Of a stretch of 64,000 nucleotides of DNA, positions 45,901-52,148 are shown piece by piece (positions within the stretch are counted from its first letter, which is position 1; the number at the start of each line of letters is the position of its first letter). The position numbers and the translations under genes are program-made. The notes beneath the pieces were generated by a model that saw only the letters and a list, made by a program, of their open reading frames with translations, searched no databases and had not been told where the DNA came from. This DNA comes from Corallium rubrum (taxonomy: Eukaryota > Cnidaria > Anthozoa > Scleralcyonacea > Coralliidae), in assembly GCA_964035015.1 (NCBI GenBank), contig OZ036000.1, positions 6,704,709 through 6,768,708 on the forward strand, written 5' to 3'.

Positions 45901-48900
45901 GTGTTTTTGTGAATCAATAAGCCGCAACGTAGTTGTTTTGGATTGACTCGTTCCTGAGTCCCAGGCCCACAAGGTGTTAAAATGAACGACGGAAATTTTT
46001 GAGAATTGGCATGTTCAGAAGCCAATATGTCAGGAACTATTTGACTAAATCAAAAACGGCAAAATAACTTATTAACTGATTTTTTTCTGCTCTATTAAAA
46101 TACGTTAAAACCCCATAAGTGATCTAAGCACTTTAATTGTTCTTTCAAATAAGACAGACTTAATTTTTGATTCATAAACACTTTAAAAACTTAGGGCCTG
46201 TTTATATGATCCCGGTGTACCGGGACGGGATGGCAGCCGGGATGATTTTGATGTATTGAAATAAGTCACGGTCTTTGATTATGTGCATCGGAAAGCTTTC
46301 GCCTACATTTTTCAAGGCCTAGATTACTAAATAACTTCAACAAAAGCCATTTTTAATTGCCACAATCATTCACTTTTAACTTTAGGATCAGATCAACAAA
46401 ATCTGAGTTTCTTCAGGCATCGCGTGGTTTTTCTGTTTTACGTGTTGACTTATTTCAATACATCAAACTCATCCCGGCTGCCATCCCGTCCCGGTACACC
46501 GGGATCATATAAACAGACCCTTACAAGAAAAGCAGACGCATTTTTTGAGTTTTGACTTATGTCAAGTAATTTATGACAACATTTCCCCCTCTTAATTTCT
46601 CTCAGAGCTTGCATATGGAATTTGTGAAGACCTGGTTGACGCATTTGACTTCCAACCCAAGAGCCGTACAGTTCATCACTAAAAATCATCCACTGCTGAA
46701 AGCATTTGAACAAGTAAGTATTGGCAATACCTGCATGTTTTGTTTTGTTTTTTCATATTGCAAGATTTATTTTGTCTTATCCCTTGTTTTTGTTTAATTT
46801 ACCTAATCTATTTGTGCATTTTACTACCTTCTGTTGCAAACCCAAATTTTTCCGATATGAGCTAAAGATTGTGTGGGACACTCGGTTACACGCTGTACTT
46901 ATTTTTTAGCACCTTTTCAAGTATGTGAAGGAAGTGAAGAGGATTACTATTAAAGCTGAAAAAAGGTAGGTTGGAAAAAATAACGTATGTACTTTTTTGG
47001 TGCTGTGTTGTGCAGGTGGTGGTGTTGTGGTCGTGGGTATTGTGATGAGTGCTGGTAGTTGCAGGTGGTAGTATACAATGTAGTTGTGGGTGGTTTTGTG
47101 ATGGGTGGTAGGTGGTAGTTGCAGGTGGTAGTATACAATGTAGTTGTGGGTGGTTTTGTGATGGGTGGTAGGTGGTAGTTGCAGGTGGTAGTATACAATG
47201 TAGTTGTGGGTGGTTTTGTGATGGGTGGTAGGTGGTAGTTGCAGGTGGTAGTATACAATGTAGTTGTGGGTGGTTTTGTGATGGGTGGTAGGTGGTAGTT
47301 GCAGGTGGTAGTATACAATGTAGTTGTGGTGGTGTGGTGGGTGATTGGGTGGTGGTAGTTGCAGGTGGTAGTATACAATGTAGTTGTGGGTGTGGGTGAT
47401 GTTGTTATGAGTGGTGGTGTTAGTTGCAGGTGGTAGTATAGTTGTGGGTGGTGTTGTGATAAGTAGTGGTAGTGTTGAGTGTAGTGAGTGGTGGTGGTGG
47501 TTGCATGTGAAGGTAGTTGCAGGGGGTGGTGTTGTGGTGGGTGGTGATGGTGGTGGTGATGGTAGTGGTGGATATTGGTTGTGGCAGGTGGTAGTAGTTG
47601 GGGGTGGTGTTGTGGTGAGTGTTGATGGTGGTGGTGATGGTAGTGGTGATGGTAGTGGTGGATATTGGTTGTGGCAAGTGGTAGTAGTTGTGAGTGGTGT
47701 TGTGATAGGTAGTGGTGATGGTAGTGTTGATGATGGGTGGTGGGGGGGGGGGGGGGGGGAAGAGTGGTAGTTGCACAAGTGGTTGTATAGCTGAATGATA
47801 GTTACAGTATATTTATCTTATGCAAATGTTGGTTGTGTTGGAAAAAATAGCATAAGTACTAATTTTAAACCCTTCTTCTATGAATCGCTCTCAAATTGGT
47901 CATTTTCTATACCACATTTGAGCCGAGAAGAGGAAGGAGAGTGAATGCCTGAGATAAAGTCATTTCTAGCTGTCACAGATTGCTGTTAGTGAAAGAGACT
48001 CAGGCTACAGTTACAATTTGGTTTTATTTTGTAAACAACATTAGAAAAAAACGTATATCTGTTCCAGAAAGCATGCAGTTTATGTACGGTAAAAATAAAT
48101 TTTAAAATAATATTTTTTTCAGGGATCCAGATTTTGTATTTTACGATGCGCTTGAAACTACCATGTTTGCGTACAGGTATGTAAATGTTCGCATTAGTCA
48201 ATTTGGTTAGAGTGTTTCGTAGTGTTGGCGGCTCAGTGGTTAGCGCCAATGGTTTATATATATGCCAAAAGAGTGATATAAAATTCATGTTTTGTCGTTG
48301 TGTATTCTTGTCTTTTAGGGTTAAACCCGCCATTTTTGATCTTTTCCTTGCCGCTGGCATTGCATGTTATATTGGTCTGTTTTATCTCGCTATTATGGTA
48401 AGTCACTGTTATTGGTTTATTCTGTTGTACGTTTTAGTGCAAAGTTTTGCAGAATATTTGTAATATTGTGATGAGTGGCGCAAATTCACACGACACATAT
48501 AGAGAGTATTATTTATTCCGGGGGACGGAACTTGCAAGGTTTAAGGTGGTTCCCTGATGAAAATATTGTCGGTAATGTTTCTGCATAATCCTAAAGATAT
48601 TATGGTACTTGATAATTGTGCAAAGTTTCATATCGAAATTCCCCAAAACAGAGTCGTATTTTACGTGCGAAGTTTGTATTTTGGAACGCCGCCATTAATT
48701 GTCCGTGTTTGAGAAGAATGAGTTGAGGAGAACTTATGATGTCATAGACTCAATAAAAACAAAAGATCATTGTTGTTGTCAACAAAAGGGTCATTATATT
48801 GTTGTTATTGAGTCTATGGCGTCATAAGCTTCCTCGACTCATTCTTCTCAAGACTCAAGCTCGGCCACTTTAAGGTAAAGGTCTTTAATTGGAATACATC

Positions 48901-49818
48901 AAGCGTGTATCTTTACAATCGAATTACTCCTAAGCATTTTTCAATGTGGCCGTGTCGAGGCATAACAAACGCGCTTCAAGCAGCCGCCATACGACACAGT
49001 TCAGACCACGGATCCCAGCTATGCCCTAGGTGTTGATTTTACGGAGGGAGGAAAACTGGAGAACCCGGCGAAAAACCCTCGGAGCACAGGAGAGACCAAC
49101 TAATGGCGGCGCTCCAAAATACATACTTCACACGTAAAATATCACCTTTTCTTCAACGAATTTTGAAATGAAACTTTGCACGATTACCAACTACCATAAC
49201 ATCTTTAGGATTATGAAAAAACATTGTCAACAATATTTTCATCAGAGAACCACTTTAACGACATACATACTTGTCGTACTTGAAACATTAATACCCGTGA
49301 AAATGTGAAACACTATAGTATTATTAGTCTTTCATATACCACAAATAATTATGTAACCGGCTGGTGGTTATATACATACCGTTTTCCAGTATGCAGTTCA
49401 CCACTCAACTTTTTTATTACCAGTTTTTAGTTCATAATTTTTATTTCGTGCGTCAAAGATTTGCAGTTGCGCATAGCTTATGTCATGCACTTTTAACATG
49501 AGCCTCTGGCTCGGATGATTGGGCGACCACATCCTGTGCTTACGACGTTAAATAAATCAATACTCATTCCTCATTGCTTCCAGAATTCTGTGTATTTTAA
49601 CTTTTGTTTACGAAAGACGGATGTGCTGGAATCTCGTTTATTTCTTAGAACTTTCCACTGCTCGTTGATGTGCTTCCCAGACCGACTGGAGTATTGAAGA
49701 GCAAGTACACGTAATGGCGGACAAGATGAGAAAAGACAATGAACTATCTAATTGGAGGACGAGAATAAACAAAAGAATCGCAAGACATTTTAGGTATCAC
49801 AACAGAACTGGACAATAA
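24686..49818 (+). CDS. Nicalin, 17 coding exons
   Basis: Exons: 24686-24845, 27956-28146, 28620-28764, 31089-31183, 32112-32195, 33889-33962, 35686-35715, 36802-36890, 38924-39060, 41405-41580, 42933-43017, 43799-43837, 46606-46713, 46910-46965, 48123-48176, 48319-48397, 49681-49818. All introns are GT-AG and phases join into 579 codons (human nicalin has 563). Nicalin is an ER membrane protein of the BOS complex (with NOMO and TMEM147) at the multipass translocon. Visible: N-terminal hydrophobic segment, AHEF and [13 protein letters not shown]28-peptidase-like fold with HYDSFG at 217-222 and GADSNASG at 230-237, [21 protein letters not shown], and a C-terminal membrane segment about 513-534. 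The GANDDxSG catalytic Asp position of M28 enzymes is Ser, as expected for an inactive scaffold. The basic C-terminal tail (exon 17) is the least certain exon. Confidence 0.93.
24846..26689. other. Nicalin intron 1, first part
   Basis: No repeat structure strong enough to name; short atcaat-rich inverted motifs near 25250-25370. No gene. Confidence 0.45.
26690..27502. mobile_element. hAT-type element with (CCGGAG)n subterminal repeats
   Basis: Termini TAGTGCTGTGC and GCACAGCACTA, flanked by 8-bp near-identical duplications attgaatg (26682-26689) and actgaatg (27503-27510). Both subterminal regions carry runs of the hexamer ccggag/ctccgg, in inverted orientation, at about 26705-26810 and 27405-27485. 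A gaacttcg-type repeat lies near 27260-27360. Open frames of Gly-Ser or Pro-Glu repeats here are by-products. Confidence 0.85.
29053..30163. mobile_element. hAT element nested in the pogo-like element
   Basis: TIR CAGGGCTCTC/GAGAGCCCTG with a perfect 8-bp target duplication tcgtaata at 29045-29052 and 30164-30171, which proves insertion into the surrounding element. Subterminal agctcgcca motifs occur at both ends. It contains a tRNA-derived SINE. No transposase frame. Confidence 0.92.
29440..29690 (+). mobile_element. tRNA-derived SINE, family 1, copy inside the hAT element
   Basis: The segment 29515-29585 folds as a tRNA: acceptor ggcctcc, box A gtggctcagtgg, a ctagaat anticodon loop, box B ggttcaattcc, and cggaggg. 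The body continues with gtgtagttgcatttttcgca and cactcgaattttccttcacc. An upstream block (tctcctggcatt, agaactcgcgat) is shared with the copy at 40900-41030. Minus-strand copies: 16960-17126 and 43078-43290. As a unique tRNA gene it is excluded by these copies. Confidence 0.85.
30245..30773. mobile_element. hAT element (TAGGGATGAGCCGAT termini)
   Basis: TIR TAGGGATGAGCCGAT and ATCGGCTCATCCCTA with perfect 8-bp duplication ctatttga at 30237-30244 and 30774-30781. Inner ends repeat ccgata/tatcgg motifs. The TAGGGATG(C/A)(A/G)CCGAT type terminus is well known in animal hATs. No coding capacity. Confidence 0.93.
31440..31962. mobile_element. TTAA-bounded foldback element (AGGGTATTGG termini)
   Basis: Arms of about 150 bp begin AGGGTATTGGCAATAAAAAT and contain aattaagtttgtctcatttg and gacagc(g/a)cgctg motifs; TTAA flanks at 31436-31439 and 31963-31966. 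Centre holds unpaired sequence with cctgatgaaac. Lies in nicalin intron 4. It shares arm motifs with the element at 49979-50453. Confidence 0.85.
32218..32548. mobile_element. CAGGGGCGTAGCCAGG element, right end lost
   Basis: Begins aggggcgtagccaggatttt with a G-rich subterminal part; the right subterminal part (ggctcccccctggctat) is present but the final ACGCCCCTG is missing, cut where the half foldback element starts. Intron 5 of nicalin. Confidence 0.72.
32549..32917. mobile_element. Half copy of TTAA foldback A
   Basis: Corresponds to the right arm and centre of the element at 5799-6474 (atcggcctattgattactca, cattttgaaacgtcat, ggagccacc) and ends at TTAA 32918-32921. The left arm is absent. 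Confidence 0.88.
32990..33090. repeat. Short tandem aaagtagtggccccc motifs
   Basis: Four to five diverged copies of (c)aaaagtagtgccccc. Similar to the aaagtagcggcc motifs near 23560-23880. Confidence 0.65.
33098..33796. mobile_element. TIR element with AGGGGCCGTTTACAT ends
   Basis: Termini aggggccgtttacatgaatc and gatgtaaacggcccct are inverted. Inside, the motif aatccggatt(ga) is repeated many times near the left end, and an inner pair (caatcgagatacatggtctg and complement) lies at 33492-33515 and 33752-33776. Resembles PIF/Harbinger-like MITE ends, but no clean 3-bp duplication is seen. Confidence 0.72.
34034..34258 (-). mobile_element. tRNA-derived SINE, family 2
   Basis: On the minus strand: box A tggcacagtggttagcgc, box B gcgggttcaattcctg, then a body with caccttggccgcatgtgag and a tail cctcctgtagtaacactgg plus accaatgagggatggccc. 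The tail is the sequence multiplied in the 134-bp satellite at 7985-8870. Confidence 0.85.
34391..34925. mobile_element. TIR element, AGCCCTGTTTACA ends, complete copy
   Basis: Left end agccctgtttacatggccaa and right end ggccgtataaacagggct. Subterminal gcgattaa and aagcacgctta/taagcgtgctta pairs. The right half is shared with 12860-13132. Open frames inside show no recognisable domain. Confidence 0.82.
34926..35130. repeat. Two copies of the dispersed tctggtgtta repeat
   Basis: ttgtctggtgtt and a ttctgactagctca segment appear at about 34928-35005 and again at 35077-35125 with cttgttaacccattgctgc between. Same family as the 2436-3060 array. Confidence 0.7.
35135..35535 (+). repeat. ~400-bp dispersed repeat B, copy 1
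   Basis: About 90 percent identical by eye to 56405-56830: starts gactttctcaaagtcctt, passes aattcaccggtgaatttttc, gctatgcaagtgctatcttt and aaacctg(c/g)(a/g)agcgaaacaag, and ends gcgctaagaggcggac. The open frame is not conserved in a convincing way. Nature unknown. Confidence 0.78.
35904..36756. mobile_element. hAT-like element with 24-C tract
   Basis: Ends CAGGGATGCTGAGAG and CTCATCAGCCCTG, imperfect inverted repeats, with imperfect 8-bp duplications gtttaaat / atttcaat. Subterminal parts share ggccctgggcaa/ggcccagggcaac. An uninterrupted run of 24 C lies at 36719-36742. Nested inside is a pogo-like MITE. Nicalin intron 7. Confidence 0.75.
36082..36629. mobile_element. pogo/Tc1-like MITE nested in a hAT
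   Basis: TIR CAGTAAAAACCAGCGTAT and ATACGCGGGTTTTTACTG, with TA at 36080-36081 and 36630-36631. Internal aaaaggttctta motifs repeat near both ends. Confidence 0.85.
37791..38592. mobile_element. TTAA-bounded foldback element (AATGCCTATCTCACCTG) split by a hAT
   Basis: TTAA at 37787-37790 and 38593-38596. Arms of about 150 bp include acatattcgtaatctttggg, aaaattgtaatatatcttgt and gagtttttcgctgtcaaagt with their complements. The right arm is split by the hAT at 38121-38583 so that the end ataggcac lies beyond it. Terminus cacctgtgggg is shared with the elements at 45643 and 50454. Confidence 0.85.
38121..38583. mobile_element. hAT element (CAGGCTTCGAAA termini)
   Basis: Ends CAGGCTTCGAAA and TTTTCGAAGCCTG; 8-bp duplications ataggtac and ataggcac (one change). 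The motif accggtca is repeated in inverted orientation near both ends. Confidence 0.85.
38652..38741. repeat. Short hairpin MITE
   Basis: Arms of about 40 bp, agcctgcgaatacagacc... and complement, around ttttttaatcacgcccg. The 8-mer cctcactt occurs on both sides (before 38652 and at about 38746). Confidence 0.8.
39215..39945. repeat. (GTGA)n composite microsatellite in nicalin intron 9
   Basis: About 730 bases of gtga, interrupted by ggtg-rich blocks at about 39395-39500 and 39680-39740 and ending in a gtgc run at 39888-39937. Very G-rich on the + strand. The minus-strand Thr-His-Ser-Leu frame is a by-product. Confidence 0.97.
39946..40658. other. Nicalin intron 9, middle part
   Basis: A catgcgca(g/t)tagatac(a)tctactcg motif is repeated near 40390-40440. 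Nothing else recognised. Confidence 0.4.
40659..41240. mobile_element. Hairpin family copy interrupted by a tRNA-SINE
   Basis: Left arm 40659-40741 and right arm about 41085-41200 are the same sequence as the perfect palindrome at 11370-11555, with a few changes (gaaatgttgg for gaaacgttag). Between them sits a composite of tRNA-SINE family 1 (tRNA part about 40965-41030, + strand) and an inverted body piece at 40742-40800. The right terminus tgcctacgcagcacactact matches other family ends. Confidence 0.85.
41620..41720. repeat. GGT-rich minisatellite, left piece
   Basis: tagtggttgtttc and gtggtgatag-type units. The 5S-SINE at 41735-42010 and the inverted repeat after it separate this piece from the similar array at 42240-42560; gtggtaatagaag occurs on the left and ttggtaatagaag on the right. 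Confidence 0.7.
41735..42010 (+). mobile_element. 5S-rRNA-derived SINE, copy 2
   Basis: Head: ggcgctgcctctcaccgc, tagttaagcccagttggacg, ttagtacttggatgggtgac and gggaataagccc, a clear 5S rRNA internal promoter. Body: ggtttttcgcaggtcctgcg and cctccctccgtaaaatcaac. Tail: cctctggctcggatgattgg and tgtttacgacgttaaataaa. The tail alone recurs at about 49475-49560 and a minus-strand body piece at 49010-49105. Confidence 0.9.
42025..42240. repeat. Overlapping inverted repeats
   Basis: tttcagaaattgcagcttga-type sequence with ttagtaataattgtcagttg and gtacaagctgtgtta occurs in both orientations three times within 200 bases (42030, 42085, 42190). Confidence 0.75.
42240..42735. repeat. GGT-rich minisatellite plus conserved 150-bp tail, copy 1
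   Basis: Array 42240-42560 of ggtggtgatagttgggaag-type units, followed at about 42585-42735 by a non-repetitive block (gaatcgctctcaatttggt, cacatttgagccgagaagag, gcctgagataaagtcatttc). The same array-plus-block order recurs at 44050-44850 and 47000-48020. Confidence 0.85.
43078..43290 (-). mobile_element. tRNA-derived SINE family 1, minus-strand copy
   Basis: Reads on the minus strand: box A tggctcagtggtcagagc, loop, box B gggttcaattcctgcc, then body gtagttgcattttcgcaac and ttggtcttaaagtg. Nicalin intron 11. Confidence 0.85.
43313..43475. repeat. 78-bp-arm palindrome with 7-base loop
   Basis: Perfect arms 43313-43390 and 43398-43475 around attaatt. Arm content: gacgttctctggtttaaaat, acaagctttcgactgccag, tctgcagtcttcgacgggtg. 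On either strand it reads gaagactgcagactggcagt followed by cgaaagc, a stem-loop closed by GAA...CGAAAG. Confidence 0.93.
44050..44850. repeat. GGT/GAT minisatellite plus conserved tail, copy 2
   Basis: Array 44050-44535 of gtagtggtgggtgatgat-type units of variable length, then tagttgcacactgcac-like spacer and the conserved block at 44700-44850 (gaatcgctctcaatttggt to gaaagagactcacgctac). Nicalin intron 12. Confidence 0.85.
44921..45638. mobile_element. TTAA-bounded foldback element (AATGACAGAGTAGCATC)
   Basis: TTAA at 44917-44920 and 45639-45642. Ends aatgacagagtagcatcttt and its near complement; arms include tgcagtttttcg and gacgtcacat motifs, more degenerate than in other copies. A separate near-perfect hairpin (45332-45443, arms gatgttttggtgtgtagtat) sits inside. 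Short ttatttggatagttag repeats near 45120-45165. Confidence 0.72.
45643..46132. mobile_element. TTAA-bounded foldback element (AATGCTTATATCACCTG), copy 1
   Basis: TTAA at 45639-45642, shared with the preceding element, and at 46133-46136. Arms of about 180 bp: gtggggttttgacgtatttg, aaacggnaaaata, gccaatttcggc, tttccgtcgttcatttt, gcctgggactcagga. Copy 2 is 50454-50931. Following it at 46137-46182 is an isolated arm end (tctttcaaataagacagact) up to another TTAA. Confidence 0.87.
46194..46520. mobile_element. PIF/Harbinger-like MITE
   Basis: TIR of about 65 bp beginning GGGCCTGTTTATATGATCCC, with exact 3-bp duplication TTA at 46191-46193 and 46521-46523. Subterminal cccgg(t/c) repeats. No coding frame. 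Nicalin intron 12. Confidence 0.88.
47000..48020. repeat. GGT-rich minisatellite with 60-bp units plus conserved tail, copy 3
   Basis: About 47040-47370: five to six near-identical 60-bp units (gtagttgcaggtggtagtat, acaatgtagttgtgggtgg, ttttgtgatgggtggtag). Then irregular GGT/GAT units to 47760 with a G run at 47744-47759. The conserved block follows at about 47870-48010. Thr-Thr-Tyr-Asn frames on the minus strand are by-products. Nicalin intron 14. Confidence 0.93.
48545..49254. mobile_element. TTAA-bounded foldback element (GGTGGTTCCCTGATG)
   Basis: TTAA at 48541-48544 and 49255-49258. Arms of about 165 bp: tgatgaaaatattgtcggta, taatcctaaagatattatgg, tttacgtgcgaagtttgta and complements. 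The centre contains a further inverted pair (tatgatgtcatagactca) and a minus-strand 5S-SINE fragment at 49010-49105. Its terminus matches that of the 5799 element (GGTGGCTCC). Confidence 0.87.
49440..49560 (+). mobile_element. 5S-SINE 3' tail fragment
   Basis: catgagcctctggctcggat, gaccacatcctgtgcttacg and acgttaaataaa match the 3' end of the SINE at 41735-42010. Just before the last nicalin exon. Confidence 0.8.
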
Positions 49819-49978
49819 ACTAAAAATGTCAAGTAATTAATTTATATTGCCACGGGCTACAAGATTCACCTAACTCTGTAAATCTGATAGGCCTTTGATA
49901 TAAGTGCCGTCAATTGAATACGAGCCTCGTTGTGATGGTTTTAATTCAAAGGAGTTTCTACCCAACAACGAAGCTTAA

Positions 49979-50453
49979 AGTGTATATGAAATGAAAATTA
50001 AGTTTGTCTAATTTGGAAGAACTCTTGATATTGTAAAGTAACATCTTCTACAGTTTTTCCATATCTTGCTTCGTTCTTGAGATCTTACTATTTGTTTGAT
50101 ATGTAAATGATCACACTGCATACGTCACATTGTATAATGAGTTACTGTGAAATCGTGCATATCATTGATATTAATCTGTTAAATCGCTTGAACCTGTGTT
50201 TGTTTAAAGTCATGAGACAAATACACCTACATGCCCAGTTTCGTGTGACTTCGTTCGATAACTTCAACAATATTCCTAATTTTCCAACAACTCATTGTAC
50301 AATGTGACGTATGCAGTGTGCTCATTTACATATCAAACAAATAGTAATATCTCAAGAATGAAGTAAGATATGGAAAAACTGTAGAAGATGTTGCTTTACA
50401 ATATCAAGAGTTCTTTCAAATTAGACAAACTTAATTTTCATTTCATATACACT
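49979..50453. mobile_element. TTAA foldback element (AGTGTATATGAAATG)
   Basis: TTAA at 49975-49978. Arms of about 160 bp: aattaagtttgtctaatttg, gtaacatcttctacag, ttcttgagat and tacgtcacattgta with complements. The right end runs into the next element without a TTAA, at the shared ACTT. Confidence 0.83.
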
Positions 50454-50931
50454 TGTGGGGTTTTAACGTATTTGAATAGAGCAAAAAAAGTTAGTTAATA
50501 AGTTATTTTGCCGTTTTTGATTTACTTTAAGAGTTTCTGAGATATAAGCCTTTAAACATGCCAATTTCGGCTTTTCATTTTATTAACACCTTGGGGCCTG
50601 GGACTCAGGAACGAGTCAATCCAAAACAACTACGTTTCGGCTTATTGATTCACAAAAACACATATATTTGACTGAAAAATCGAAATGTCGAGCACACACC
50701 CGTTTTCCAGTACGCACGAGAGTTCCAACTAAGAAGACTGTCGGCCTAGGTTCCTGAGTCCTAGGCCCCAAGGTGTTAAAATGAACGACGGAAATTTTTG
50801 AGAATTGGCATGTTCAGAAGCCAATATATCAGGAACTATTTGACTAAATCAAGAACGGCAAAAAAAGTTATTAACTGGTTTTTTTCTGCCCTATTTAAAT
50901 ACGTTAAAACCCCACAAGTGATATAAGCAGT
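50454..50931. mobile_element. TTAA foldback element, copy 2 of the 45643 element
   Basis: TTAA at 50932-50935 on the right. Arms nearly identical to 45643-46132, but the central segment (gagtcaatccaaaacaacta versus aagccgactgtcttcttagt after gactcaggaac) is in the opposite orientation relative to its neighbour. Confidence 0.87.
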
Positions 50932-51211
50932 TTAAACACACATAAAAGAAGAATAAGATTGGCGGTGATATGAATAGGGTCTATTGTCAATGGTAATTAT
51001 CATCTTTTTTATTATTACAATCATTTTAATGGTAATTTTTTTTCAAGCTGATGTCGTTGGCTGATTTTTGACTTTAGTTGAATATATTGTCGACCAACTG
51101 TGTTCGTTTCTCTTAATTGTGGTAAAACACAAGTAATTTCCGTTAGATGTGAACGAAAATGTTTTATCGTCCAATTTACAGTGATGATGGGATTACTAAC
51201 GTAATATTTAG

Positions 51212-51730
51212 GAAGAGAAAAACACGACTCAGGTCCGTACGAGAAAGACACGACACGAGGTCGACACGACTTCACTCGAGAAAGTCACGACTCCACTCGA
51301 GAAAGATACGACTCTACTCAAGAAAGATACGATTCCACTCGAGGACGATACGACTCCACTCGAGGAAGATACGACTCCACTCGAGGATGATACGACTCCA
51401 CTCGAGGAAGATACGACTGCACTCGAGGATGACACGATTCCACTCGAGGAAGATACGACTCCACTCGAGAAAGATATGATTCCATTCGAGAAAGATACGA
51501 TTCCACTCGAGGAAGACACGAGTCCATTCGAGGATGATACGACTCCATTCGAGGAAGATACGACTCCATTCGAGGTAGACACGACTCCACTCGAGGAAGA
51601 TACGACTCCACTCGAGGAAGACACGACTCCATTCGAGGAAGACACGACTTCACTCGAGGAAGTTACGACTCCACTCGAGACTCAAGAAGATACGACTTGG
51701 CTCGAGCAAGAGACGACTCTCGAGTCGTAG
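51212..51730 (+). repeat. 21-bp minisatellite, possibly coding
   Basis: About 23 units of 21 bp, consensus gatacgactccactcgagga with a recurring XhoI-like ctcgag. On + in the frame that ends at TAG 51728-51730 it reads 7-residue repeats EEDTTPL/F without stops for about 172 codons; this frame begins right after a tatttag that could be a splice acceptor (exon start 51212). Other frames on both strands are also open over most of the array, as expected for a unit length divisible by three, so coding is not proven. Confidence 0.8.
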
Positions 51731-52148
51731 CTTCTTAAATTTCCAAGTGAATGAAGTTATTGAGAAGCAAAATTAAATTTCTGTGGATTCAGCTATATAG
51801 CGTTATCAAATAGGCTCAGAACACCGGTTTTAGAGAAACACTGGAGCTAACTCTCTTGAATAAAGATAAGGTCGTCAATTAGTAACGATCATTAGCTAAT
51901 TTACCACTTCATTGCTTTTCTAACAAAGAAAGTGAAAAATTACCTTGGCAACGAGCCGATGTTTGCTTCAGCCTTAATATCCTTGTTTTTGAAAGTGGAT
52001 TCGAAGCTTATGCTTGTTCTTAGGGCTTACTGCGATGCTCTAAAGTAAATAACGGGACTTACTTATTACTTCTTGGAATCGAGAACAGGAGAGAAAGGAT
52101 TGGGATATACTTGGAGAAATCTCATTTGACAAAAGTGAATGGGTTTGG
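51731..52148. other. Intergenic or 5' region
   Basis: No repeat or gene recognised; may hold the promoter of the next gene. Confidence 0.4.

Noticed and set aside
46906-47778. Thr/Pro/Tyr-rich frames on the minus strand and Val/Gly-rich frame on the plus strand
   Set aside because: Translation of the GGT minisatellite in nicalin intron 14.
48226-48250. Box A-like ggctcagtggttagcgcc in nicalin intron 15
   Set aside because: Too short and without a box B; at most a SINE remnant.
49572-49697. Alternative last nicalin exon starting after ttccag at about 49582
   Set aside because: It is open to a stop at 49695-49697 but has no splice-consistent resemblance to a nicalin tail; the frame from 49681 gives a more typical basic tail. 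Not excluded without RNA data.
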